From: Callorhinus ursinus
Taxonomy: Eukaryota; Chordata; Mammalia; Carnivora; Otariidae
Reading direction: 5' to 3'
Length of the DNA stretch: 64,000 nt
Assembly: GCF_003265705.1 (NCBI RefSeq)
Contig: NW_020312817.1
Span: 49,047,172 to 49,111,171, forward strand
Made by a program: the position numbers and the translations under genes
Shown here: in pieces, positions 53,863 to 64,000 of the stretch
Numbering within the stretch: position 1 is the first letter of the stretch
How the letters are laid out: each line of letters begins with the position of its first letter
Notes under the pieces: generated by a model
What the model was told of the DNA's origin: nothing
Databases searched by the model: none
Seen by the model: only the letters and a program-made list of their open reading frames with translations

Positions 53863-55719
53863 GATAAGAATTCGCCTGAGTTCCATACCTGTCCCCAGGG
53901 TGAGCAGGCACAGGAACTTCCAGGTGCTGGACTAGTGATTTCAAGTACCACCCGTTAGCAGATAGATGCTTCGGTAATGGGGTGGCTAGATGCAGAGAAG
54001 CTGGGCTGGGTGCAACTACATCATCATCTGCTGTGAAGTTTCTCCTCCAACTGCTTGAAATCCTTTCACAATGAGGTCTTAGTGATCCCCAAGGACAGCC
54101 TGGAGACAGCCCATCATGGTTGGCCTAATTTTAAGGTTCCAAATGTTTTAAGGAGGAAAACTATCCTCATTTCCTATTACATGTCCTGGGGTTCTATCTC
54201 CACACTATTGTGTAGTTTGCTATTAGAATTCCAAGCATTGAAATTGGTAGATTAGGTTCAAGATGTACTTTAGGAATTTTCCAGAAGGTCACAGAGCCTA
54301 ATGCTTAGCCATTTCCCTCCCAGGAAGACATCACATTTCCCACGGGTGACCCTCCAGCCAAAGGCCACCAGGAACACACTCGTGGCTGAACATGTTGGGT
54401 TTTATCACATTGCAGCAAAAGGGAGAATACATGCCGCAGACGACCGTGGGGCGTCTCAGTAAGAGGGTGTTAGAAATAACATTATAGATTTGGGGAGTTT
54501 GGGTTTGGTGATTTGGGAGAGGGTTTAAAGAAGTAGAGATTCGCTCAATGTCAGAAAACTGCCAGAAAGTGTAGGCAATTTTGTGACCGGGTATCTCAAT
54601 ATAGCTCCTCAACCGGGAGAACAGGCAAGAGCAGGGACAAAGCTCTCGTTGCAGAGGAAGCAGCCGACGTTCATTAGCCCGGATAAGGCAGTGTTCAGTA
54701 TTATTTAGATGGCCCAGTGGGGCGTCTTTTTGTCTAAGCTCACATAAAATTATGAAGTGGCCTTGGTGTGTTTCATGTCATCCCGTTCACAGAGAGGCCC
54801 TGTGTGATGTCGGTGTTTATGTCCGATAGACGAACATGCCCCAGCCCTGGGTGCCTGGTCACCTCCCAGCAACACCAAGGCTAATTGGGGCAGGCCAGTT
54901 TCCAGATGTCAGGGGTGCTTTTTTTCCTTAGGTAAGATGCACACCTAAAAAATACTGGAATCCGTAACTGCAGAGTCTCTGGTCTTCAGGAGCCCAAAAT
55001 ATCAAACGTTTGAGAGGAAGAAAGATGCCTCTGTACAATGTGAGGAGAACTAGGGGAGTGACCGCAACTGTCCCCATGATGAACACATACCATGTGAGCG
55101 CACTGTTGATGCCTCGGAGGCAGTCTGCCTGGGATACAGACGATCAAATGGTCGCCCTCCAAAAAACTATTTTCTTTTCTTTTTTCAAATGGTGTCATTT
55201 TGTCATTGTTGCCTGAGACCGTTTACCCTGATACTAAAGTTCTACAGAATAAATATCAACATCACCATCCAGGGCCAAATTACTACAAACAGAGGTATTC
55301 ATTTCTGTGAAAATGCCCCCGAGTGTTTGTAATTTTGATGAATGTATTTTTTCACAGATGGCATGCTGAGGGAGAAGTGTGGCTACTGTGTAGCTGCAAG
55401 TGTAAAACATGTGATGCTTCGATATGGGAAGATGAAGAGACATGGTGGGTAAAAAGAGAGCCAACCATTCTGCCATAATATTTTGCCAAAATATGATACT
55501 AAAATTAACAATCACAGCAGCAGCAGATGAATGGACCAATTTCACTAAAACCTATCATCATTATTCATCAAGGGTCTATTATGAGCTAGTCATTACTCTA
55601 TATGCTGGAAATACATTAGTGAACAAGACAGAAAACATTTCTCTTCTTGGGAAGCTTCTGTATGTGATATATATCATGGAGTAAGTGCTGTGAAGGAACG
55701 TAAGTTAGGCCAAAGGCGT
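53863..55719. other. Unique intergenic sequence
   Basis: No gene or clear transposon was recognised. 55540-55710 may be a fragment of the unnamed ancient family (TGCTGGAAATACATTAGTGAACAAGAC). Confidence 0.4.
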
Positions 55720-55890
55720 AGAGCTGGGCTCTGGTAGCCCCTAAGGCTAAATCTTGCCAGCCACCTATTTTTGCAAATAAAGTTTTATTGGCACACAGCC
55801 ATGGCCATTTATTTCCTATTGTCTATGACTGCTTTCCCGCTACAGTGACAGAGCTGAATAGTTGCAACAGGCAAGATGCGTCCCACAAAG
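55720..55890 (-). repeat. Old hAT-type fragment (copy 2)
   Basis: AATAAAGTTTTATTGGCACAC, CAGCCATGGCCATTTATTTC and CTGCTTTCCCGCTACAGTG are the reverse complement of the element at 2035. Confidence 0.6.
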
Positions 55891-55969
55891 CCCCATGTGT
55901 TGGCAGCACAGTCTCTTGGGGCAGGGAAAGTCCAAAGTCTCCTGGGGGGTGCTGGATTGATTACTGTAG

Positions 55970-56440
55970 GCTAACTCCTGTAACAAGTTAACCCCAAAAG
56001 GAATGGCGGCTCAGACAGGATATAAATTTATTTCTTGATCACATAATAGTAGTGGGCATGTGAATAGATTGCCAGGTCTTTCAGGGACCCAGAATTGATA
56101 AGGGTTTGCTTTCTTCAACACTTGGCTTCCAAGATCACTCTGGGGATTGTCTCCAATCCAGCCACCCAGGAGGATCGAAACACATGGTGTATTTCTTCAT
56201 GGGAGGTTTTTATGGGCCAGGCCCAGAAAAGGCTTATATCACTTCCACTAACACTCCATTGGCTAGAACCCAGCCATATGGCCGCACTCAACTGCATGGG
56301 TTACTGGGATATGTAGTCCTCGTCCGTTCTGCACTATTTGGAGGAAGGGCACAGATTTGGAATGACAGAGGTGACAGCAGACTATCTCTGCCTCAGACAG
56401 GATACAGTTTCCAATTTCCAGCAAGAGTTAGCAATTCATT
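55970..56440. repeat. Old dispersed repeat, family not named (copy 2)
   Basis: It shares blocks with 16085-16290 and includes CACTCCATTGGCTAGAACCC and GGCCGCACTCAACTGCATGG, which are typical of an old LTR, though I cannot name it. Confidence 0.4.
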
Positions 56441-56499
56441 ATTGTTTTATTGTGCATTTATTTAACACTGAGGTTGATATGTATTTTTTTGTATGTTTC

Positions 56500-58280
56500 T
56501 TAGCCATTTATAATTTCTCCTCTCTGAATTTCATATCTTCATGTTCTTTGTTCACTGTTCAATTGAGGTCTTGGAATTTTTTAAACATTTTTATGAGGAC
56601 TTACATGATTAAAAAATCATAATTCCCATTTGTTGCTTTTCTTTTCATTTTTACATAGTTTTTGAAAAGTAGAAGATTTTTAAATTTTATGTAAGCAAAT
56701 CTGTTTTCCCTTTGTTATTCATTCTATTGTTTTCTACTTGGAAAGCTCTTCTCTACCCAGAGATTAAATCCACATTCACTTATTTTCTTCGAGTTTCCTA
56801 AGGCTTTATATGTATTCTTCTTTCAAATTTTATTGAGATATGATTGACATACAGCACTGTATAAGTTTAAGGTATATACATATAATTTTAAGTCAGATTC
56901 TGTGTTTATTACTTTTGAAAATAACCAACTTTCTCAACAGTTATTAAGTAATTCATCTATTTCTTATTATGATGCTCTATTTACTACATTTTAAGCTATT
57001 TTGTGTTCTAGAGTATGGATGTCTATTCATGTCTTGAATCAGTACCATAACATTTTAATTGTTTTATTTTTATAGTCTTTTTATATATTACATTCATATC
57101 TAGTAAGGTCAGTACTTCCCATATAACTTCTTTTCCAACCACTTCTTAGCTGTATTTACTCATTTATTTTTTATACCTGTATTTTTCTCATTATAAAAAT
57201 AATAAATACAGATTTATGTGAAAATAGAAAATCTTTAGGTAACTTTTATAATTATTGTGTTAAATTTCTTATAAATCCCTGTAAATATCCTATTTATATT
57301 ATACCCACAGTTTAATTTGAAAGCTTCAAAACCTTGAAAACGCTGCTCATTTGTTCTTTTCTGTTCTTCAGGAATACTTTTTAATTTTATTCCTATTGAT
57401 CTAGTACATTTCTTATTAATGTCAGTCCTAGGTATTTTAAATGTTTAATAGTATTTAAATATGATATTTTTCCCATTTTATTTTTAACTGGTTTTGCTGA
57501 TATATTTGCTGATATATTAATGTTGTGACTGGTCATATAGTTTTTCAATTGATTTTCTTAAATTGTATAGAGAAATAATCACATTAGCTAAAAATAATGA
57601 TTTATTTTTGTAAATAAACTTACAGCTCTTCTTTTTCTATCTTCCTTTTCAGTTCTTGCCTCACTGCATCCCTAGAACTAGGGCCCCCGGAACCCTAGCG
57701 TCCCAGGAATTTGGAAAATGCTGGTACTTTATCTTCCTCTCATAGGTTCTTGACTTACACTTGAGTCATATGGTAGAGAAACCTAGCTAAACTTATCTAA
57801 CCCTGCATAACTAGCATACCTACTACCCCAGCCAATGTCCGTTAATCTACCCCAGGACAATGGCAATCAAAGTCTCAAATATCCCCATCCTGCAAACATA
57901 TGTCCTCTTAGCTTTTCCTACCTAGAAATTCCACAGTCGCCTCTCCTAAAACCTGTGTTCATGGATTGAAGTCAGAGTAATTCTGGATAACAACTTCCAA
58001 ACAACGTTGAAAAATGGCTGTGATAAAAAAGGCATCTTTTACTCTATTAATGTGATGTATGGTAATAGTTAACTCTGTTGGTTTATGTTTTCTTTTTTTC
58101 TTGAATAGACTTGCCAGAGGTTTATGTGATGGATTGTTTTTTTAAAAGAGTCTGCTCTTTGATTTATCAATTCTATGATTTTTGTGGCTTTTAATTTATT
58201 AATTTCTGCTTTTATCTTTACTGTGTTTTCCTCCTGCTTCCCTTGAATGTACTTTGCCATCATTTTTTTCTAATTTGGGG
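56500..58280 (-). repeat. Old LINE-1 sequence, antisense
   Basis: TTTTATTGAGATATGATTGAC, ATTAATGTCAGTCCTAGGTATTT and TCTGCTCTTTGATTTATCAATTC with TTGAATGTACTTTGCC are antisense L1 ORF2 and UTR motifs. Unique-looking text interrupts it at about 57660-58000, so this may be two or more fragments. Confidence 0.55.
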
Positions 58281-60689
58281 AGTTAGGTCCTTAGTTCATC
58301 TGTTTCCATGTTTTCAACTATATATCAAAGTGTATGGGATTTAGCTAAATGCCAAAATGCTTCCATTGCTAGAGAAAAGGAAGGAGGGGGAAAGGATTAA
58401 CTCATTAAATTTCAGGCTCATTGCTTCTCTCATAGAACGCAATGCATTAAACTTTACATCCAAAAAAACCACTAATATAGATAATAATAGAGAAAAACTG
58501 GCTTTGGGAAACAACTTTAAAATGTCATGAGGTCTGGCAAACCCAAACGCCTCCATTCCCTTCAGCTCTGGGCAAATTGAAGTCATGTGACAGAAAAGCG
58601 CTCGGCTGACATGAATATGCATCAGCAAGGGCTCTTTTAGAAATAAACTTCAGCCTTTTATTCAGCTCAGATGTGTCTTATGATTTTAAAGGCTGTTGGT
58701 TCCTCATTTGGGTTCCAGGTGGTTTATTTGTGAAGCAATGGCAGGCAACACTGCTGGAGAGGAGTGGGCAAGTGAGCCAAGGAAGGAAGGAAGCCAATAT
58801 GAGGAGCATTATCAAGCAAGTTCCATCTATGGACCATGGAGCTGGATTCTGCTGTGGAACTCTGGGGGTCGGTATACACACATGCCTCAGAGTTGTCCCA
58901 GCCCGGGGTGAGGGAGCCAGGGGATTTATATATACATCAACTGCCATCCGTTGGCCAAGGGCTGCTGAGAGTAGGGGCCACTTGTGGCTTGCACAGGAAA
59001 GCCCACAGGTAAGGAAATACCCATGCTGGCAGTCAGAAGTCAGACGGTGGGGGTTAAGTGATAAGGGTGATGGGAGATGAGGGAGGGCAGAGAGAGGGGA
59101 CAGGAGTGTCCTGACAGCTCCCAGAAGCGCACTGGATTTCCTTCCCCTCAGCCTGCAATAAATGTCTCACCAGGCTTGATAACAGTGCCACAGTCACTGA
59201 TGGGCTAATTTGCTTTCCGGGAGACATAAAACTTTAAAAGGGATTTGTTCCCAGTCGAGATGAGAGCATGACCTGCTATCGGCTCATCAGCAGAGAAGCA
59301 TCCTCTGAAATGCAACTGAGAAGGAGTAAATTGAGGCAATGGATGTTGTCCAGGAGTGGCAAAGCTGCATGGGCGCTGGGGATGAAGAAAGTCCCTCTTC
59401 AAAGTTAGGAGACATTAGAGATCTCTGGAGTTGTTGCTAAAGGGATGCCCGCTTCCGGGGGTGGAGGGACAGGGAAGCATAAAAGGCAGAGGAGACCAAC
59501 TGCACATTCGTGACAAGTGCATTGTTTTAATAACTGCTTCACTCTTCCAGGGACTGCTCGTCTTGCAAGATCCTAAACCATAACTAAGGGAAACTATCAT
59601 CTCTCCTATTGCTAGATCAATTCAGATGCCCTTCAGTCAATTTCTGCACTTCTCAATAGGGGTGGAAATAAAACCTGCTACATCCGGGGATTAGTTGTAA
59701 CAGCGGATTAAATGCAGGGAAAGCCTTTTGGTTAATAAACGCTTGCTAATAAAAGCAAGTAGTTCTCGCAAGACTTTGTTCAGCTTAATTAGCGTGGCAC
59801 TCTAGTCTCCAAAGCACAATGCAAAAGCGATACAAATAAAACGGACTTGACCCTACTTTCCATTGCCGATTTGGAGAAGAATAAAATCTAGGTTCCAGCC
59901 AGCTCTGTGACACTGATGAATTTACCCTCCAAAGTGGTATTTTGAACATTAAAATGTGTCCCCATCATCATGCCATTGTAGTAAATAGGGTTCTCTTCCG
60001 TTGTTAGTTGAGTTTTACAAACTACTTACTACAGCCACAGTAGAATCGTCACCAATAGCCCTGGTCTTTATTTTGCCACACAGAACTCTGAATAGATACC
60101 ATCAAAATGCTTTTCCGCCGCATAAAGTATTATTTTACCCGGGCCATCAGCACCTGACTGCTTTTTTGATGAATGGCTTCCTCAACGAATGCCCTCACAC
60201 ACCAGTTTGCAATTCTATGTTTTCCTCCACATTCCTGACAACAAACAAGGATGTTCTCATAGAATTCCTTTCCTGACTTCAGCTTTAATTAAGAGGCCAT
60301 AGGAACACTGTACCGGCCTCGGTTTCTGCACCGCTCAGGTCTACCCATGAGCCTTGTTCCCACCTGAGCAACAGCTCATGACTGGGGAGCCAGGTCGCTG
60401 CCGCAGATTGGGAAGCACCTCGCACACGGCGTCCCCCTGCGAACCGGCCAACTGGTTGGAGAGGCCAGTGGCACAAGCTAGAAGTATGGTGGAGTGACAC
60501 CTCAGGGGTGTGGGAGACAGAGTGGGAGGTGGAGCCGAGAGGTCATTTCTTTTCCCTTTTACCCCAGGATGGACTATTTGCAGACTCTGAAAATGTCCTA
60601 TGAAACCAAGCAATTAGCTGTGCTTGTTAGCACTCTGTGATCAGCCAAGTAACATGCCTCCTTGTATTTTTTTTCTCTCTTTCAAATTG
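58281..60689. other. Longest repeat-free stretch of the distal window
   Basis: No gene or mobile element was recognised over 2.4 kb. 59150-60300 is AT-moderate and motif-rich with two GGATTA sites (59688, 59705), TTAATTA (59785) and TTAATTAA (60285). This could be conserved non-coding DNA; see findings. The 135-residue frame at 58673-59080 has no family features. Confidence 0.5.
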
Positions 60690-61175
60690 CGTTTTTTAAA
60701 ACACATAACATAAAATTTACCATTTTAGCTAATTTTAAGTGTATAGTACAGTAGTGTTAACTATATACACATTGTTGTGCAACAAAACGCTAGAATTTTT
60801 TCATTTGCAAAACTGAACCTCTCTACCCCTTGAACAACTCCCCTTTTCCCTCCTCCCCAGCCCCTGGCCACTACCTTTCTAGTTCCGTTTCCCAGAACGA
60901 CTACTTTCAATCCCTCATCTAAGTGGAATCATGAATTGTTTGTCCTTTTGCGGCAGGCTTATTTCACCTAGAATAATGTCCTCAAGGTTCATCCATGTTT
61001 TTAGCATGAGACAGGATTTCCTTCTTTGTTAAGGCTGAATAATATTGCAGTGTGTGTATATATCACAGCTCCTATATTTGTTCATATATGGATGGGCATT
61101 AAGTTGTTTTCACTTCTTGGATATCATGAATCATGCTGCAGTGAATATGGGTGTGCAAATATTCCTTTGAGCTGG
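60690..61175 (-). repeat. Old LINE-1 3' fragment, antisense
   Basis: AACATAAAATTTACCATTTTAG, TTTCACCTAGAATAATGTCC, AGGCTGAATAATATTGCAG and ATGAATCATGCTGCAGTG are antisense L1. Same region of L1 as 13175-13705. Confidence 0.75.
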
Positions 61176-61559
61176 TGTTTTCAATTCCGGGGCGGGGGAC
61201 AGGGTCTTCAAGGCACCCTTTCCAGCCTGCACCTACTGTTGACATGAAGCTTCTGCCACATTACAACCCTCTCAGAGGGGCACAATTGCAAGGTGGTATG
61301 AATATTAACCCAGTGCCCCACCGATTCCATGTCATTTCTCTTCTATCCTCATACAAAAATCCCGCATTCCTTGAAGCTCGCACCATAGGTTTTTATCCCC
61401 CTCTGGAAGAGAGGCGATGAGGCCATCCTCTTACATCTGTCATCCACTGGTCACCAGATTTGCCCAGCTGCTCTGGCTGACGACTCGGGAATCTGTCCTC
61501 CTTCACTTCTCTGTGCACATCTCTTCTTTGGCTCCCGTCTCATAACATATCCTATACCC

Positions 61560-61805
61560 TAATACAGAACAGTGGTTAAGGGTGTGAGCTCTTCAGCCCA
61601 AGCAGGTGGGTCAGGCACTGCCTCTGTCTATCTCTGTGATGTTAGATATGCCCCCTCACCTCCCTGGGCCTCAGTGCCTTTTCACTATAATGGGGATGAA
61701 ATAGTAGTATCTATGTCATGGGATGGGTAGAGGATTAAATGAGTTATTGCCCATAATGTGCTTAAAAGATTTCTTGGTCCATAAATGCCTAGTAAGTTTA
61801 GCTAA
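61560..61805 (+). repeat. MIR element, nearly complete
   Basis: GAACAGTGGTTAAGGGTGTG, CTCCCTGGGCCTCAGTGCC, ATAATGGGGATGAAATAGTAG and GAGGATTAAATGAGTTATTG follow MIR from near its start to its end. Confidence 0.8.
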
Positions 61806-61936
61806 CATTATGATTCATTTTTATAATCTTCTTTATGGGAATATTTTTCATCCATTTAGATGAATCCTACCCATTAGTCTTAGAGTTTGACCATCTTAGC
61901 TACATAGATCTCCCACCCACTCTGATTTAGGTACTG

Positions 61937-62313
61937 ATTAGTCTGGTCAGGCTGCCATTACAAAATAGCACAGACTGGGTGGCTTAAACAATAGGTACTT
62001 ATTTTCTCCCAGATCTGGAGGCCAGAAGTCTATGATCAAGGTGCCAGCAAATTCAGTTTCTAGTGAGAGCTCCATTCCTGGACAGTCACCTTCTCGCTGT
62101 GTCCTCACGTGGCTTTTCTTCTGTGTGCCCGTGGAGGGAGAGAGAGCTCTTGCGCGTCTCTTCCTCTTCTTATAAGGATTCGAATCCTATTAGATTAGGG
62201 CCCCACCCTTATGACCTCATTTAAACTTAATTACTTCTCTGAAGTCCCTATTTCCAAATAGGGGTCTACAGCTCGAATATATGAATTTGGGGGAACACAA
62301 TTCAGTCCCTAAC
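61937..62313 (-). repeat. MLT1-like LTR (ERVL-MaLR)
   Basis: The plus strand GATTAGTCTGGTCAGGCTGCC, TGGGTGGCTTAAACAATAGG, CTCTTCTTATAAGGATTCG, TGACCTCATTTAAACTTAATT and GGGGGAACACAATTCAGTCC is the reverse complement of MLT1. It is less diverged than the copy at 65-412, with which it shares orientation. Confidence 0.85.
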
Positions 62314-63289
62314 ATGCACACATTTCCAGTGTCACAACCTGAAAATGTCATCATCTAGAAACGTTAATACCAGCCATAATTTCCTGTCCTGCAAGCTCAT
62401 CGATGTCCTCACTCTTACCACATCCGCTCTCTGACTTCCCCCAGAGTCCTCCATTCCTATCATTACCTTCTCAGCTCCCTACCCGTGTGCTTCTTTTTCC
62501 CTCTTCTCTTGGACCCCATAACTGATGCCCTATAAGTCTCTGGCCCAGGCATTTCAAGATATTTATTGCATCACCATTTCTAAGCCCTCTCCAAGAAATG
62601 TGTGTTTGAGAATTCACAGGTGTATGTCAGAGCCACACCCTATCTCTCCAAGTGTTGAAGTAATGCCCAACGAGATGTCACCCATTCTGGAAGGAGGTCC
62701 TCTAGGGCACTCAGAGAGGTGCAGCAATCCAGGAGTCCATTTGGGTACGGCCAACAGTTCATCCTTCAGTTGTCTACCAGGACAGCAGCACAAGCAAATA
62801 AGCCAAGGAGAGAATTAGCCCTCATCATCCCACGTAGCCAGTGAATAGAATGGACTGATTCCTGATGCTCCTTAATTGTCCTGCTGCTGGGAAAATTATG
62901 ATCATGCTGACTGTTTATCTGCCCTCCTCCCCACTTCTATTCATCCTCAGTCAGCTTCTGTCAGCTTCAGTTTCCTCTTACATAAAAATGTAAGGACAGA
63001 TAACTCTTAGGAGACAAAAGAATAGTATCGGATAATATATGTAAGATATTATTAGCCCAGTAGCTGAAATATGATAGCCCCTCAATGAATGCTAGTTCTT
63101 GCCCCATTTCTTAACCATTCTTAGAGCATTTGCATTTTATTTATTTATTTTATATTTATAAAACAAAGAGGAACATTACATTGTATAGGAATATAAAAGG
63201 AAAAAAAATCACTAATAATTCCACCACCTTAACACAGCTATGTCCCATTTTATGTCTTCCCTTCCACTCTTTGATTACATGATTGTGTA
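62314..63289. other. Unique sequence with a MIR fragment
   Basis: A MIR-like piece at about 62955-63105 (CAGCTTCAGTTTCCTCTTAC, CCCCTCAATGAATGCTAGTTC). The remainder has no recognised feature. Confidence 0.45.
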
Positions 63290-63690
63290 TTTTTAGGGCA
63301 CTGCAATCAAAGTATGCATAAAATTTCACATCGTTATGTTTTTATGTTTATTGTCTCCACAATTAAAATTTTCATGACTGCATAATATTTCATCAGGGGA
63401 ATATAGTATGATTTAATTAACCATCCTCCTATCATTGAAGAGTTAAGTTGGCTCCAGTGTTTCCTTATTATAATAAGGAAGTGCAATAAACCCTTCTGTG
63501 CCTATTAATTCTTTTCCTTATTTGAGATTATTTCCTTCTGACTTATTTCTGGAAGTGGAATTTCTATGTCAAACAACGTAAATATTTTTAGAGCTCCTGC
63601 TGCATTTTGCCGGGCTGCCTCTCAAGGCATTTCTGCAGCCTCCAGGGCCACGAACAGTGCCTAAGTAGGAGTAGAGACACTTCTTACTCT
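63290..63690 (-). repeat. Old LINE-1 3' fragment, antisense
   Basis: TGACTGCATAATATTTCATC, TTAATTAACCATCCTCCTATC and TTTCTGGAAGTGGAATTTC are antisense LINE 3' sequence in very diverged form. Confidence 0.5.
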
Positions 63691-64000
63691 CTGGCTTTAA
63701 GTGCTTAGTTATCTTAAGAATTTAGACCAGGAATGGCCAAATCCCTCAGACTACTTGACCTGAAGGAGAAGCTTCATTATCATTTAGGATTTTCTCTAAA
63801 ATCCCTACTCTCCAGAGATAGCCCATCTCCTTGCCTCTTTCTATTACTAGAGTCCCCTTTCTGCACCAATCCTGAATTCTTATCTCCAGACACGGGCTCT
63901 CTTGTTGATAATGTAAACAGAACAGCTTTGAACATTCAATTTTATGGCTGCTCTGGTTACTCATTAAAAAGGTTCAGTTTTGCTGGGCTAAAGTCCAGAG

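Noticed and set aside
23676..64000. POLE4 or another gene downstream of TACR1
   Set aside because: I looked for exon-like peptides with splice sites and found none. The human spacing also places the next gene beyond this window.
1..64000. CRISPR array, bacterial operon, or prophage-type system
   Set aside because: Direct repeats here are transposon target duplications and microsatellites. The base composition, introns and repeats are those of a mammal.

Overview
This is mammalian nuclear DNA. The tRNA-derived SINEs are Can-SINEs, which occur only in Carnivora. Their sequence looks like the arctoid type (bear, seal or mustelid) rather than the dog or cat type, and the large LINE-1 is also carnivore-like. 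I cannot name the species.

The only recognisable protein-coding gene is the 3' half of TACR1, the substance P (neurokinin-1) receptor, on the + strand. Three exons are present: exon 3 (16878-17028), exon 4 (18802-18998) and exon 5 (20454-20742). They have consensus splice sites and matching codon phases and encode residues from about 195 to the C terminus. Positions 1-16877 belong to intron 2. Exons 1 and 2 were not found and should lie upstream of the window. A long 3' UTR probably runs to about 23.67 kb. The intron 4 donor reads AGG TGA in frame, so reading through it gives the short 311-residue receptor known in humans.

From about 23.7 kb to the end I see no gene, only intergenic DNA with layered repeats. 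The main landmark is a full-length 7.1-kb LINE-1 (40482-47580, + strand). It has a 16-bp target-site duplication, a CpG-rich 5' UTR, ORF1, a broken ORF2 and a 3' UTR made of two similar G-rich modules. It landed inside a much older LINE-1 (about 40360-49646). Ten Can-SINEs, most with clear target-site duplications, and many old MIR, L2, MER5-like, MLT1-like and LINE fragments make up much of the rest. A 10-base N gap sits inside a CA repeat at 38.65 kb.

No bacterial-type operon, CRISPR array or new coding system was found. The points most worth checking are the intron-4 read-through isoform, C-tail changes in the receptor, the G-rich duplicated LINE-1 3' UTR, and unique stretches (notably 59.15-60.3 kb) that look like candidate regulatory elements. 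Repeat boundaries and family names come from memory of consensus sequences and are approximate.
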